Below, piece by piece: positions 10,469 through 20,844 of a stretch of DNA of 64,000 nucleotides. The stretch is from Marinobacter confluentis (lineage in GTDB: Bacteria > Pseudomonadota > Gammaproteobacteria > Pseudomonadales > Oleiphilaceae), in NCBI RefSeq assembly GCF_004785685.1, contig NZ_SRPF01000005.1, forward strand, positions 62,001 through 126,000, written 5' to 3'. Every line of letters starts with the position of its first letter. Within the stretch, counting starts at the first letter, position 1. The position numbers and the translations under genes are program-made. A model generated the notes under the pieces. It saw nothing but the letters and a program-made list of their open reading frames with translations, did no database searches and was not told where the DNA came from.

Positions 10469-12634
10469 GTGCCCCGCACTGCGCGCATCGCATTGAACCG
10501 CCCACTCAGGCGGCTATTCGATTATCGGGTTCCGGACGGAATGGATCTGGCCTGCGGCCAACGTGTCACAGTCCCGTTTGGCCGCGCCTCGGCAACGGGG
10601 CTGGTGGCCGCTCTGGGCACGCCGCCACCGGAAGGCATCACCCTGAAAACCATCCAGTCTACCTGCGAAGACTGGCCAGCACTGCCACCGGAAACCTTCC
10701 AGCTGCTGAGCTGGGCAGCCAACTACTACCAGCACCCGCTGGGTGAGTGTCTGTTTACCGCCCTGCCCCCGGCATTGCGTCGTGGCCAACCAGCGAAAGA
10801 AAAAGCAGACCCCCATTGGGTAGCCCTGGCCGGCGAAGAACTTTTGCCCGCCAACGCAACAAAGCAGAGAGCCCTCCTGGCATGGCTGAGGCGACATTCA
10901 TCCGGCGCCGCAACCCGGCAAATTACCCAGGCCGGGTTCTCTCATGCCCAGATTCGCGCGCTCAAGGAACGACACCTGATTGAAGAAACCGATCCGCCAA
11001 AGGCCGACAAACCATGCGTTCCGAACATTGACGGTCCTCACCTGTCAGAAGCCCAGACAAAGGCGGCACGGGAACTTGCGAAACCCGGCAACGGTTTTTC
11101 AACCACGTTGCTGTACGGAATCACTGGCAGTGGCAAGACAGAGATCTATCTGGACTACCTCAAGCAGTATCTGGATGCCTCTGCGCAGGCGCTGGTGCTG
11201 GTGCCAGAAATCAACCTGACACCCCAGACCGTCGCTCGTTTCGAGCGCTATTTCGGTGGGCGCATTGCCGTTTGGCATTCAGCGCTTAACGATGCCCAAC
11301 GGCTCAATGCCTGGCTGAAAGTCCGCAATGGCGAGCCGGTGATTCTTATTGGCACGCGTTCGGCTGTCCTGCTTCCTTTTACACAGCTGAAAACCATCAT
11401 CGTCGACGAAGAACATGACAGCTCTTACAAGCAGGGCGAGGGATTTCGTTATTCCGGCCGGGATACTGCGGTATACCGGGGATTCCTGAACAACTGCCCG
11501 GTTATTCTTGGCTCTGCGACCCCTTCCCTGGAATCCATTCATAATGTGCAGGCTGCAAAATACCAGCTCGTAAAACTTGAAGAGCGGGCCGGAAAGTCAC
11601 GGCCCCCGCAGATCAAGCTGCTGGACATCCGTAGCCGCCCATTACAGGCCGGGTTCTCCCGACCGGCCCTGGATGCGGTCCGCAGAACCCTGGAGAACGG
11701 GCAACAGGCGCTGGTGTATGTTAACCGCCGCGGCTTCGCTCCAGTCATGATGTGCTTTGACTGCGGCCACATGGTTGAATGCCCCCGCTGCGATACCCGC
11801 CTGACCTTTCACCGCCGCGACCGCGCCATGCGCTGTCACCACTGCGATTATCAGGTGGCCGCCCGGGAGATTTGTCCGAAGTGTGACAGTGATGCATTCC
11901 GGCCAGTTGGTCAGGGCACAGAAAGAGCGGAAGATTACCTGGCGGAACAGTTTCCAGACACACCCATCGTGCGGGTGGACAGAGACAGCACCCAGCGCAA
12001 GGGCAGCATCCAGAGCATTCTGAAACAGGTAAACAGTGGCGCACCGTGCATTCTTGTGGGCACGCAGATGCTGGCCAAAGGTCACGATTTCCCCAAGGTC
12101 ACGCTGGTGCTGGTCATCAACGCCGATGGCGGCCTTTTCAGCGTTGACTTCCGGGCGCCGGAGCAGCTTATCCAGACCCTGATCCAGGTCAGTGGCCGAG
12201 CGGGCCGGGGCGAACTCGCCGGGGAAGTATTGGTTCAGACCTGCCATAGCGACCACCCTCTGCTTCAATCCCTGGCGCGGGGCCACTACCTTCCCGTTGC
12301 CGACCAGCTTCTGGAAGAACGAAAAACCGGCGCCCTGCCCCCGTTTCGTGCCATGGCTATATTCCGTGCTGAGGCAGACACAATGGCCAAAAGCCTGCAA
12401 ATCCTCGACCAGATCAAACCACTGGCCCGCCATGACCGGCTCGAGATGTGGGGCCCGCTGCCGGCGTTAATTGCCCGCCGGGCTGACCGACATCGGGCGC
12501 AACTGGTGTTGCTGAGCGACAACCGGAAACATCTGAGCTCGATACTGGCAGGCCTCTGCCAGGCCCTGGATGAAACCAGGCTGCCCCGCGGCCTGAAATG
12601 GATGATCGATGTCGACCCCCAGGAAACCGGGTAG
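10469..12634 (+). CDS. priA: Primosomal protein N' (replication restart helicase)
   Basis: A 721-residue superfamily 2 DNA helicase that recognises stalled forks and reloads DnaB. The N-terminal 3'-end-binding domain (RIALNRPLRRLFDYRVP) is followed by Walker A GITGSGKTEIY, the DEEH box (IIVDEEHDSSYKQ), helicase motifs up to SGRAGRGELAG, and the zinc module with four CxxC pairs between CFDCGHMVECPRC and EICPKCDSD. The start is GTG, set by GGAG seven bases upstream. It is co-oriented with argS after a 128-base gap. Confidence 0.97.
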   Translation: MPRTARIALNRPLRRLFDYRVPDGMDLACGQRVTVPFGRASATGLVAALGTPPPEGITLKTIQSTCEDWPALPPETFQLLSWAANYYQHPLGECLFTALPPALRRGQPAKEKADPHWVALAGEELLPANATKQRALLAWLRRHSSGAATRQITQAGFSHAQIRALKERHLIEETDPPKADKPCVPNIDGPHLSEAQTKAARELAKPGNGFSTTLLYGITGSGKTEIYLDYLKQYLDASAQALVLVPEINLTPQTVARFERYFGGRIAVWHSALNDAQRLNAWLKVRNGEPVILIGTRSAVLLPFTQLKTIIVDEEHDSSYKQGEGFRYSGRDTAVYRGFLNNCPVILGSATPSLESIHNVQAAKYQLVKLEERAGKSRPPQIKLLDIRSRPLQAGFSRPALDAVRRTLENGQQALVYVNRRGFAPVMMCFDCGHMVECPRCDTRLTFHRRDRAMRCHHCDYQVAAREICPKCDSDAFRPVGQGTERAEDYLAEQFPDTPIVRVDRDSTQRKGSIQSILKQVNSGAPCILVGTQMLAKGHDFPKVTLVLVINADGGLFSVDFRAPEQLIQTLIQVSGRAGRGELAGEVLVQTCHSDHPLLQSLARGHYLPVADQLLEERKTGALPPFRAMAIFRAEADTMAKSLQILDQIKPLARHDRLEMWGPLPALIARRADRHRAQLVLLSDNRKHLSSILAGLCQALDETRLPRGLKWMIDVDPQETG

Positions 12635-12659
12635 CCGTTGACAGAGCAGCCACAGGATT

Positions 12660-12690
12660 TTGCTTGCCAGCGCAGATTCCGCGATAATGT
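12660..12690 (+). promoter_or_regulatory. Candidate sigma-70 promoter for argS
   Basis: A TTGCTT hexamer (12660-12665) is followed after 17 bases by GATAAT (12683-12688). Five of six bases match the -10 consensus, but only three match at -35. It lies in the 128-base priA-argS gap, about 75 bases before the argS start. Confidence 0.4.
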
Positions 12691-12762
12691 TCGGCTTTAT
12701 CCAGATGCGGCAAAGCCTGCCGCCAATGACCCATTTTCCTGCAAACCGAGTCACCCGACAGC

Positions 12763-14448
12763 ATGAAAGAAACCGTAATCGACCTGCTTCAGTCTTCACT
12801 GGCTACCCTACAGTCCGAAGGTGTTCTACCCGCCGACCAGACTTTCACCCCGCAGGTGGGCAATACCAAAGACAAGGCCCATGGTGACTATGCCTGCAAT
12901 ATTGCACTGGTGGCGTCGAAGGCTGCGGGCTGTGCCCCGCGTAAACTGGCCGAGGCACTGGTAGAGAAGCTGCCAACAAGCGCCGCTGTAGCCAAAGTCG
13001 AGATTGCTGGCCCGGGTTTTATAAACTTCTTCATGAGCACTGCCAGCGCCTTTGAGGTGGTGAACACGATTCTGGAGCAGGCCGATCAGTACGGCCGGAA
13101 CCAGAACGGCCGAGGCGAAAAGGTTCAGGTTGAGTTTGTGTCAGCTAATCCTACCGGACCACTGCACGTGGGCCATGGACGGGGGGCCGCTATTGGTGAC
13201 TGCCTCAGCCGTCTTCTGGAAGCCAACGGCTATGACGTAACACGGGAATTCTATTACAACGACGCAGGCGCGCAGATCACCAATCTGGCCCTGTCGGTGC
13301 AGGCCCGCGTGAAAGGCCTGACCCCGGAAGACGAGAGCTGGCCCGCCGATGGCTACCGCGGCGCTTACATAATCGATGTTGCCGACTCCTATCTTGCCGG
13401 GGAAACGGTAGTCGCGGACGACCGTGAAGTGACGGGCAAGGCGGATCCGGAAGACCGGGCGGCCATCCAGGAATTTGCCGTGGCCTATCTCAGACGTGAG
13501 CAGGACCTGGACCTGAAGGCCTTCGGTGTCGAATTCGATGTCTATTTTCTCGAGTCCTCGCTGTATAAAGATGGCAAGGTTGAAGCAACCGTTGAACAGC
13601 TCAAAAACAATGGCTTCACCTACGAGCAGGACGGCGCCATGTGGCTTAAAACCACGGAATTCGGCGACGACAAGGACAGGGTCATGCGCAAGCAGGACGG
13701 CGGCTACACCTACTTCCTGCCAGACGTTGCCTACCATCTCGATAAATGGCAGCGCGGTTTTACCACTGTGATCAATGAACAGGGCGCTGACCATCATTCC
13801 ACCGTCACCAGGGTTCGCGCCGGGCTGCAGGCTCTCAATGCCGGTATCCCCAGCGGCTGGCCGGATTATGTCCTGCATCAGATGGTGATGGTGACCCGCT
13901 CTGGCCAGGAGGTGAAGATTTCCAAGCGGGCTGGCAGCTACGTCACCGTGCGCGACCTGATTGATGAAGTGGGCCGCGATGCCACCCGCTTCTTCCTTGC
14001 GGCACGACGGGTGGATTCCCAACTGACATTTGATATTGACCTGGCCCGCTCCCAGACCAACGAAAACCCGGTGTACTACATTCAGTATGCCCATGCACGA
14101 ATCTGCAGCGTTTTGCGCAGGCTGGCAGAAGAAGGCGTAAGCCGCGGACGGAACGAAAACCTGGGCGATCTTTCACTGTTGACGCTGGACGAAGAAAAAG
14201 ACCTGGCCAATCAGTTGGCCCGCTACCCGGAACTGATTGAAAACTCGGCCAACCAGCGCGAGCCGCATCACCTGACCCATTACCTGCGCGAACTGGCCGG
14301 GCAGTTCCACACTTACTACAACGCACACAAGGTATTGATTGAAGATACCGCCGTGCGCGACGCGCGCCTGTCACTCTACCTTGCCGTGCGCCAGGTCATC
14401 GCCAACGGGCTTGAACTGCTTGGTGTCAGCGCGCCGGAAGAGATGTAA
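12763..14448 (+). CDS. argS: Arginyl-tRNA synthetase
   Basis: A 561-residue class I synthetase. The N-terminal Add1 domain leads into the HIGH-type signature HVGHGRG (residues 135-141) after [12 protein letters not shown]. The KMSKS equivalent is the degenerate KISKRAG in [17 protein letters not shown], and the C-terminal anticodon-binding helices follow. It charges tRNA-Arg in the cytoplasm. The SPOR gene starts two bases after its stop. Confidence 0.97.
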   Translation: MKETVIDLLQSSLATLQSEGVLPADQTFTPQVGNTKDKAHGDYACNIALVASKAAGCAPRKLAEALVEKLPTSAAVAKVEIAGPGFINFFMSTASAFEVVNTILEQADQYGRNQNGRGEKVQVEFVSANPTGPLHVGHGRGAAIGDCLSRLLEANGYDVTREFYYNDAGAQITNLALSVQARVKGLTPEDESWPADGYRGAYIIDVADSYLAGETVVADDREVTGKADPEDRAAIQEFAVAYLRREQDLDLKAFGVEFDVYFLESSLYKDGKVEATVEQLKNNGFTYEQDGAMWLKTTEFGDDKDRVMRKQDGGYTYFLPDVAYHLDKWQRGFTTVINEQGADHHSTVTRVRAGLQALNAGIPSGWPDYVLHQMVMVTRSGQEVKISKRAGSYVTVRDLIDEVGRDATRFFLAARRVDSQLTFDIDLARSQTNENPVYYIQYAHARICSVLRRLAEEGVSRGRNENLGDLSLLTLDEEKDLANQLARYPELIENSANQREPHHLTHYLRELAGQFHTYYNAHKVLIEDTAVRDARLSLYLAVRQVIANGLELLGVSAPEEM

Positions 14449-14450
14449 CC

Positions 14451-15098
14451 ATGTCGAGAGACTATTCCCGCAAGCCGCAGAAAAACCGCCCGGCGGCCAC
14501 ACCCAGGAAACAGGCGAAGGCGGCTCCGCGCAAGCGGGACGCCCAGCCGGCCCGGAAATCTGTGGCAAAAGCTCAGCACGGCGGTCTGTCACTGAAATGG
14601 ATCCTGTCACTGGCCACCGTCGGTGGATTCATCGGATTTATCGTTTATCTGAACTCGTTGCCGACACCTGATCAGACCCGCACTCCGTCCGGTGGCCAGG
14701 ATCAGGCAGAAACCACTACGGAGTCGCCCGCAAAAAACCCGGAAAACAAAAAACCCGGATTCAAATTCTATGACATGTTGCCGGATTCCGAAGTAGTTCC
14801 TCCCAAGGTTGATGAGTACACACCCGGCCCGGGCCAGACCACTTTTGACTACCTGGTCCAGACCGGTTCCTTCAGAACGGAAAAGGATGCAGAGCGGCAA
14901 CGCGCCGAGATTGCGTTCCAGGGTCTGCGGGCCTTCGTGACCCAGATTGACCTGGACAGCGGCAGCACCTGGTACCGGGTTAACGTCGGGCCTTTTACTT
15001 CCCGCAGCCAGATGAATTCGGCCGTGGACAAGTTGGTGTCCATCAACATAGAGCCGCTGGTGCGCAAAGTACCCAAAGACAAGGCCGAAGATAACTGA
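14451..15098 (+). CDS. SPOR-domain membrane protein (FtsN/DedD-like)
   Basis: 215 residues: a very basic N-terminus rich in Lys, Arg and Pro (cytoplasmic), one membrane helix (about 48-66, [17 protein letters not shown]), a low-complexity linker, and a C-terminal SPOR domain (about 130-205, [24 protein letters not shown]...[17 protein letters not shown]) of the kind that binds denuded septal peptidoglycan. Its place between argS and hslV matches the Pseudomonas order. The role in division is inferred from the domain. Whether it is the functional FtsN cannot be decided from sequence alone. Confidence 0.88.
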   Translation: MSRDYSRKPQKNRPAATPRKQAKAAPRKRDAQPARKSVAKAQHGGLSLKWILSLATVGGFIGFIVYLNSLPTPDQTRTPSGGQDQAETTTESPAKNPENKKPGFKFYDMLPDSEVVPPKVDEYTPGPGQTTFDYLVQTGSFRTEKDAERQRAEIAFQGLRAFVTQIDLDSGSTWYRVNVGPFTSRSQMNSAVDKLVSINIEPLVRKVPKDKAEDN

Positions 15099-15130
15099 CT
15101 CAAGGGCCTTAACATGGCCCATGAGTCAGC

Positions 15131-15160
15131 CCCTTGAAAACCGTACGCCTGCCTCCATTA
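15131..15160 (+). promoter_or_regulatory. Heat-shock (sigma-32) promoter for hslVU
   Basis: CCCTTGAAA (15131-15139) is followed after 13 bases by CTCCATTA (15153-15160). This is close to the sigma-32 consensus CTTGAAA-N(11-16)-CCCCATnT. It lies just upstream of the ATG at 15199 and would drive hslV and hslU independently of priA-argS. It also shows that the longer hslV reading frame, which starts before this promoter, is unlikely to be the real one. Confidence 0.72.
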
Positions 15161-15198
15161 CCTGTGGATACGTTCTAAATCAGGCAAGTGGAGCCCGA

Positions 15199-15729
15199 AT
15201 GACTACCATACTTTCTGTCCGGCGTGATAACGAAGTTGCCATGGGTGGCGACGGCCAGGTATCCCTTGGAAACACCGTTATGAAAGGCAACGCCCGCAAG
15301 GTCAGGCGCCTTTACAACGGTCAGGTACTGGCCGGTTTCGCCGGTGGTACGGCGGATGCGTTCACGCTGTTCGAGCGTTTCGAAGCCCAGCTTGAAAAGC
15401 ACCAGGGCAACCTCACCCGAGCCGCCGTGGAACTGGCCAAGGACTGGCGTACCGACCGTGCACTGCGGCGCCTGGAAGCCCTTCTCGCGGTTGCCGATAA
15501 AACGGCTTCCCTGATCATTACCGGTAATGGCGACGTGATTGAGCCAGAGGAAGGTCTGATTGCAATTGGTTCAGGCGGCCCTTTTGCCCAGGCGTCCGCC
15601 AGGGCCCTGCTGGAAAACACCGAACTGAGCGCAACTGCCATTGTGGAAAAAGGCCTGGATATCGCGGCCGACATCTGTATCTACACCAACCACAATCGCA
15701 CCCTTGAAACGCTCTCTGCCAACGACTGA
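15199..15729 (+). CDS. hslV: ATP-dependent protease peptidase subunit HslV
   Basis: 176 residues from the internal ATG. Cleavage of Met exposes the catalytic threonine in MTTILSVRR, the N-terminal nucleophile of this proteasome-like peptidase. [10 protein letters not shown] and [17 protein letters not shown] are family signatures. The frame is open 26 codons further upstream, but the ATG at 15199 has GGAG at proper spacing, gives the normal length, and lies downstream of the sigma-32 promoter. Two HslV hexamers form the core that HslU feeds. Confidence 0.96.
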   Translation: MTTILSVRRDNEVAMGGDGQVSLGNTVMKGNARKVRRLYNGQVLAGFAGGTADAFTLFERFEAQLEKHQGNLTRAAVELAKDWRTDRALRRLEALLAVADKTASLIITGNGDVIEPEEGLIAIGSGGPFAQASARALLENTELSATAIVEKGLDIAADICIYTNHNRTLETLSAND

Positions 15730-15741
15730 TCTGGAGCCAAC

Positions 15742-17070
15742 ATGTCTGCAATGACCCCCCGTGAAATTGTTCACGAGCTCAACAAACACATCGTCGGCCA
15801 GGAAGAGGCAAAGCGCTCGGTCGCCATCGCACTTCGTAACCGCTGGCGCCGGATGCAGCTGGACTCCGACCTTCGTGATGAAATTACCCCCAAGAACATC
15901 CTGATGATTGGGCCGACCGGCGTGGGCAAAACCGAAATCGCCCGCCGCCTGGCCAAACTGGCGGACGCACCCTTTCTGAAAGTGGAAGCCACCAAGTTTA
16001 CCGAAGTAGGCTATGTCGGCCGCGACGTCGAAAGCATCATCCGTGACCTGGCCGATATGGCGATCAAGATGCTTCGGGAAAAAGAAATGAAGCGGCACGA
16101 ACACCGGGCCATGGACGCCGCCGAAGAGCGGATTCTGGACGCCCTGTTGCCGCCACCCCGGGACCTGAAGGAGGACAGTCAGCGCACGGATGGTTCAACA
16201 ACCCGCCAACTGTTCCGCAAAAAACTGCGGGAAGGCGAGCTGGACGACAAGGAAATTGAAATCGACCTTCGCAACTCAGGCGCGGGCGTAGAGATCATGG
16301 CACCGCCTGGCATGGAAGAGATGACCAGCCAGTTGCAGAACATGTTCTCCAGCATGTCCTCCGACAAGCGCAAAACCCGGAAAATGAAGGTGGCGGATGC
16401 GCTCAAGCAGGTTCGTGACGAGGAAGCCGCCAAACTGGTCAATGAAGAAGAAATCAAGCAGAAAGCCATTTCCACAGTTGAGCAGAACGGCATCGTGTTC
16501 ATCGATGAGATCGACAAGGTGGCAAAGCGGTCTGAGAATACCTCATCAGACGTTTCCCGGGAAGGCGTTCAACGCGACCTGCTGCCGCTGATTGAGGGCA
16601 GCACCGTCAGCACCAAGTACGGCTCGGTGCGCACAGATCATATCCTGTTCATTGCGTCCGGCGCTTTTCATCTGTCCAAGCCATCAGATCTGATTCCGGA
16701 GCTGCAGGGCCGGTTACCGATTCGAGTGGAACTGCACGCACTGACGCCGGATGATTTCAAGCGCATCCTGACCGAGCCGGATGCCTCGCTGGTTCAGCAG
16801 TACGTGGCCTTGATGGGCACGGAAGGGGTCAACCTGAACTTTACCGATGAGGCCATTACCCGTATTGCCGAGGTGGCGTTCAAGGTTAACGAAACTACCG
16901 AGAATATCGGCGCAAGGCGGCTGCATACGGTGCTTGAACGGCTGCTTGAAAGCCTGTCCTACGAGGCCGGTGATCAGGTAACAGAAGCCTTTGAAGTCAC
17001 CGCTGAGTTTGTCGACGAAAAACTGGGAGAGCTGGCAGAGGATGAGGATCTGAGCCGGTATATTCTCTGA
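15742..17070 (+). CDS. hslU: ATP-dependent protease ATPase subunit HslU
   Basis: A 442-residue AAA+ unfoldase partner of HslV. Walker A is [11 protein letters not shown] (about 57-67), Walker B is [12 protein letters not shown], the pore motif is GYVGRD, and the intermediate I domain spans roughly 110-240. The C-terminal ILxRYIL-type tail (EDLSRYIL) that docks into HslV is present. It starts 12 bases after hslV. Downstream (17081-17119) an 8-bp inverted repeat CGACAGCG/CGCTGTCG without a T run is only a doubtful terminator. Confidence 0.97.
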   Translation: MSAMTPREIVHELNKHIVGQEEAKRSVAIALRNRWRRMQLDSDLRDEITPKNILMIGPTGVGKTEIARRLAKLADAPFLKVEATKFTEVGYVGRDVESIIRDLADMAIKMLREKEMKRHEHRAMDAAEERILDALLPPPRDLKEDSQRTDGSTTRQLFRKKLREGELDDKEIEIDLRNSGAGVEIMAPPGMEEMTSQLQNMFSSMSSDKRKTRKMKVADALKQVRDEEAAKLVNEEEIKQKAISTVEQNGIVFIDEIDKVAKRSENTSSDVSREGVQRDLLPLIEGSTVSTKYGSVRTDHILFIASGAFHLSKPSDLIPELQGRLPIRVELHALTPDDFKRILTEPDASLVQQYVALMGTEGVNLNFTDEAITRIAEVAFKVNETTENIGARRLHTVLERLLESLSYEAGDQVTEAFEVTAEFVDEKLGELAEDEDLSRYIL

Positions 17071-17136
17071 TCACCCAGGCCGACAGCGTTTCAGACAGGT
17101 ATTGTCGGGAGCGCTGTCGACAGAGAGCTGTTCAGT

Positions 17137-18381
17137 TCAGAGGGCTTTGCTGAACAGCTCACTGACGTTGCCCAGACCTGACGCAATCCTGCCCCGCTGT
17201 GCCCGCTTCTTGCGACCCTTGGCCACATATAGCGGCAGCATCTCACCGTAAAGACTGGTACTGATCGTGCGCTGTTCGTCTTCCAGGCGATCCCGGCGCA
17301 GGCGAATGCCATATTTCGCCAGTTTCGGTTCCAGCTCATCCGCGCGGTTCAGCAGATCCCGGCGGGTCATCTGGTAGGCGTGTTCACACACCATCCGCCG
17401 CGACTGGAAACTGAACACGTTTGAGAAGAACAGCTTGGCGTCGTCACGAGTGGGTTCGAACAGCAGAATGTCCTTTTCCGGGTAATCCCGGGCGTACTGG
17501 GCGATACCTGACTGCATCCGCGAGTACACCATGGTGCGGAACATTTGGGACAACAGGTTTGGCATGCCGGAACGGGTCAGATCCCCCGGGGCCATGCTAC
17601 CTGCCCGAACCGCAGCACTGGCGTCGATGGGCACCTGGGGATTCACTGCAAAAACCAGATCTGCGCCATCTTCAAAGGCAACTGAGGCATGTAACCCCTT
17701 ACGCAGTGTGCCATCCACATAATAACGACCATCAACCGTTACCGGAACATAGAGTCCTGGCGACGAAGTGCTTGCCTGAATGGCTTTGGATATGGGCACA
17801 TGGTCAAAACCTGGCGCGCCAAAGCAGACCGCTTCAGTGCTTTCCACATCAGCGGCAACGATATAAAGGCTGCGGCGTAACTGGCGGAAGTCGTTGGTCC
17901 GGCCCAGCATGTTGAAGGCGCGCTGCAGGTATTCGTGAAGGCCCTCGTTATCAAACAGACCTGCCGGGGCTGCCTCGGCCAGTATGGTCATGGCCTCCAG
18001 AAAGCTCTGATCGTAAGGATTATTGATAAAGCGTCGAAGTGCCGTTGATACCAGGCCGGGAACCGCTAGCAGGCGGCCGCCGATCTCACGGAACGCAGGG
18101 CGGTAGAAAACTTCCGGGTGAAAGGGGTGAACTTCCGCCTCATTACGGACGAAGATCCGGCACAATTGGGCTGTGGTCATCTGGTTAGCCAGATTTGCCG
18201 CCACAAAAGAACCGGCGTTCACACCCACATAGACATCGATATTATTGAAATCCAGCCCGTCCAGCGCCTCATCAAGCGCCCGCAACGCCCCGATTTCATA
18301 GATACCACCCAGAGGGCCACCGCCGCCGAGGGCAAGGCCGATCCGGGGGCCGGGCTTGATTGCCGTGGTCGTTGCCGTCAT
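17137..18381 (-). CDS. Patatin-like protein with altered catalytic motifs
   Basis: 414 residues of patatin-like phospholipase fold. The oxyanion loop reads LALGGGGPLGGIYEIGAL (residues 17-34), where active members have GGGxRG, so the usual Arg is Pro-Leu. The nucleophile elbow reads VGVNAGS (52-58), with Asn55 where active members have Ser in GxSxG. The DGT at the position of the second catalytic residue (YVDGTLRKGLHAS) is retained. The protein is therefore likely a pseudoenzyme or uses other chemistry. There is no signal peptide. It stands alone, convergent with hslU and transcribed away from the ptsP end. The fold is certain; the function is unknown. Confidence 0.85.
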   Translation of the reverse strand: MTATTTAIKPGPRIGLALGGGGPLGGIYEIGALRALDEALDGLDFNNIDVYVGVNAGSFVAANLANQMTTAQLCRIFVRNEAEVHPFHPEVFYRPAFREIGGRLLAVPGLVSTALRRFINNPYDQSFLEAMTILAEAAPAGLFDNEGLHEYLQRAFNMLGRTNDFRQLRRSLYIVAADVESTEAVCFGAPGFDHVPISKAIQASTSSPGLYVPVTVDGRYYVDGTLRKGLHASVAFEDGADLVFAVNPQVPIDASAAVRAGSMAPGDLTRSGMPNLLSQMFRTMVYSRMQSGIAQYARDYPEKDILLFEPTRDDAKLFFSNVFSFQSRRMVCEHAYQMTRRDLLNRADELEPKLAKYGIRLRRDRLEDEQRTISTSLYGEMLPLYVAKGRKKRAQRGRIASGLGNVSELFSKAL

Positions 18382-18507
18382 TCAGTGGTCCTTTCCAGCA
18401 GTGGTCTTTACCAGCAAGATTCAGGTCAGATTCGAATTCGGAACCTGACCGTCGTTATACTCACATTAGCAGCAGGATTTAGAGTTCACACCCTACAATT
18501 GCACAAC

Positions 18508-20829
18508 TCATACAATGGGTGCCTGGGTGTCGGCGCGGTCACTTCGCAGGGCGACCGCGGATTTCGACGGTCTCAGATAGCGGCCGAAGCCGGCATTACG
18601 CAAGGCAAGGTCAACGCAACTCTTGATGACATGGGGGGAATCCAGCAGCAGCACGTCTTCAAGCAGCTGCACGGACCATTCTCGACTGACGCTGCGAATA
18701 ACTGATTTCACTTTCGGCAGACTCGCAGCGTTCATCGACAGCGAATCGTAACCCATGGCCATCAGCAGCAGCGCACCACCGGGATCGCCTGCCAACTCGC
18801 CGCAGATACCAATCGGCTTGCCCACCGAATGGGCGTCCTGGGCAACGCGGACCAGCGCCTGCAGCACAGCCGGGTGGTAGGAATGATAAAGCTGCGCTAC
18901 CCGGGGATTGTTGCGGTCAACCGCCAGGAGATACTGGGTCAGATCGTTGGAGCCCACAGAGAGGAAATCAACCCGGTCTGCCAATTCGCGAATCTGGTAG
19001 ACCGCCGCGGGAATTTCCACCATTACCCCGACCTTGGGCATGTGGATGTTGTACCCCTCTTCTCGAACCTCGTGGTAGACCCGGTATACCAGGTGCAGGG
19101 ATTCCTCGACCTCAGAGATGTTACTGATCATCGGCAGCATGATCTGAAGATTATTCAGGCCTTCGCTGGCCTTGAGCATGGCACGGACCTGAACCAGGAA
19201 AATTTCCGGGTGGTCCAGGGTGACCCGGATACCACGCCAGCCCAGAAACGGGTTTTCTTCCTGTATCGGAAAGTAGGTCAACGCCTTGTCGCCGCCGATA
19301 TCGAGTGTACGCATGGTCACCGGGCTGGGGGCAAAGGCTTCAAGCTGTTCGCGGTAATATTCCCGCTGCTCCTGCTCTGACGGGAAACGGTCCTTGATCA
19401 TGAAGGGCACTTCAGTCCGGTACAGGCCAATGCCTTCGGCACCGTGACTGAGTGACCTCACCACATCCGTCATCAGGCCGGTGTTGACCAGTAGCGATAC
19501 CCGATGATGATCGGTGGTCTCACAGGGCAGGTCCCTTAGCGCTTCCAGGCCGCGGATCAGTTCGTTTTCCTCGTCACAGATCTCCTGGTAATACGCCAGA
19601 AGATCGACAGAGGGCGAAGCAAAAATCTGGCCTTCGAAACCATCCACAATCAGCTCGCGGCCATCAAGCTGGTTAACCGGAATATCCACCAGCCCCATCA
19701 CCGTTGGTACACCCATGGCCCGGGCAAGAATCGCGACGTGGGAGTTACTGGACCCTTTCACCGACACCAGACCAACCAGTTGGCCCTTCGGCACTTCCCC
19801 CAGCATGGCAGGCGTGAGCTCTTCACTGACCAGCACCGTGCGTTCCGGGTAAACCAGATCTTTCTGCTCCCCTTCCTGAAGATGAGACAGCAGTCGCCGG
19901 CCCAGATCACGGATATCAACGGCCCGCTCCTGAAGGTAATGATCGTCCATCATTTCAAAGTGGCGGATATACTGCTGGACCACCTGCTTGAGCGCACCCT
20001 GGGCCCAGAACCCTTCGCTAATCCGGTTGGCAACTTCGCCAGGCATGGCGTCGTCACCCAACATTCTCAGGTAGACATCGAACAGTGCCTGCTCTTCCGG
20101 GCGCAGCTGCGACGCCAACCGCTCTGCCACCCGTTCAATATCCTCACGCACGGCTGTAACGGCGCCCCGGAAAAGAACCAGTTCACCTTCAACATCATCG
20201 GTTGGTTTTTCGGGTACCACATCCAGGTCGGCCGCGGGATAAACCACAACACCCTGACCGATGGCCACGCCGGGCGAGCCCGGAACACCACTGAAGCTGA
20301 CGTCTTTCGCTTCTTCACCGGTTAATGAAAGGCCGCTGATGGCGCCCGTCGCTTCACTGTGGGCAATAACGCCCGCAAGCTGTGCCGAGACCGTAACCAG
20401 AAAGGCTTCTTCACCTTCATTAAAACAGCGCGAGCTTTCCCGTTGCTGAACCACCAGTACGCCCAGTACACGGCGGTGGTGAATAATGGGCACACCCAGA
20501 AACGAGCGAAAACGCTCTTCGCCAGTTTCGGGAAAATAGCGGTAGCGCGGGTGGGAGGGCGCATCTTCAAGGTTGATGGGTTCTTCCCGGGAACCCACAA
20601 GGCCGATCAGACCTTCTGAGTACCCCAGACTGACCTGGCCGACCGCCTGTTGATAGAGGCCTTCCGTCGCCATCAGAATGTAGCGATTGGTGGCCGGGTC
20701 CAGCAGGTACACCGAACACACCTCGGTATCCATCGCTTTTTGAACACGCGAAACGATAACGTCCAGCGCCTCCTGCAGATCGCGGGCGCTGTTCACTTCT
20801 TGTACAATATTTCGCAGAATGCTCAGCAT
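18508..20829 (-). CDS. ptsP: PEP-protein phosphotransferase PtsP (enzyme I-Ntr)
   Basis: 773 residues. The N-terminal GAF domain (about 1-155, DTEVCSVYLLDP...SFLGVPIIHHRRVLGVLVVQQ) is joined to a complete enzyme I: the SPGVAIG entry (184-190), the phosphorylated His364 in SNSHVAILARAMGVPTVMG, and the PEP-binding barrel with GIGLYRTE and SVGSNDLTQY. It feeds phosphate from PEP into the nitrogen-related PTS (NPr, PtsN). It follows rppH by 15 bases, as in Pseudomonas and E. coli, and is probably cotranscribed with it. Confidence 0.95.
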   Translation of the reverse strand: MLSILRNIVQEVNSARDLQEALDVIVSRVQKAMDTEVCSVYLLDPATNRYILMATEGLYQQAVGQVSLGYSEGLIGLVGSREEPINLEDAPSHPRYRYFPETGEERFRSFLGVPIIHHRRVLGVLVVQQRESSRCFNEGEEAFLVTVSAQLAGVIAHSEATGAISGLSLTGEEAKDVSFSGVPGSPGVAIGQGVVVYPAADLDVVPEKPTDDVEGELVLFRGAVTAVREDIERVAERLASQLRPEEQALFDVYLRMLGDDAMPGEVANRISEGFWAQGALKQVVQQYIRHFEMMDDHYLQERAVDIRDLGRRLLSHLQEGEQKDLVYPERTVLVSEELTPAMLGEVPKGQLVGLVSVKGSSNSHVAILARAMGVPTVMGLVDIPVNQLDGRELIVDGFEGQIFASPSVDLLAYYQEICDEENELIRGLEALRDLPCETTDHHRVSLLVNTGLMTDVVRSLSHGAEGIGLYRTEVPFMIKDRFPSEQEQREYYREQLEAFAPSPVTMRTLDIGGDKALTYFPIQEENPFLGWRGIRVTLDHPEIFLVQVRAMLKASEGLNNLQIMLPMISNISEVEESLHLVYRVYHEVREEGYNIHMPKVGVMVEIPAAVYQIRELADRVDFLSVGSNDLTQYLLAVDRNNPRVAQLYHSYHPAVLQALVRVAQDAHSVGKPIGICGELAGDPGGALLLMAMGYDSLSMNAASLPKVKSVIRSVSREWSVQLLEDVLLLDSPHVIKSCVDLALRNAGFGRYLRPSKSAVALRSDRADTQAPIV

Positions 20830-20844
20830 GGTGGCTTCAATCCG

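Noticed and set aside
15121..15198. Upstream extension of hslV
   Set aside because: The catalytic Thr must follow the first Met, and the extension lies over the sigma-32 promoter.
17081..17119. Inverted repeat after hslU as an intrinsic terminator
   Set aside because: The loop is 23 bases and no T run follows.
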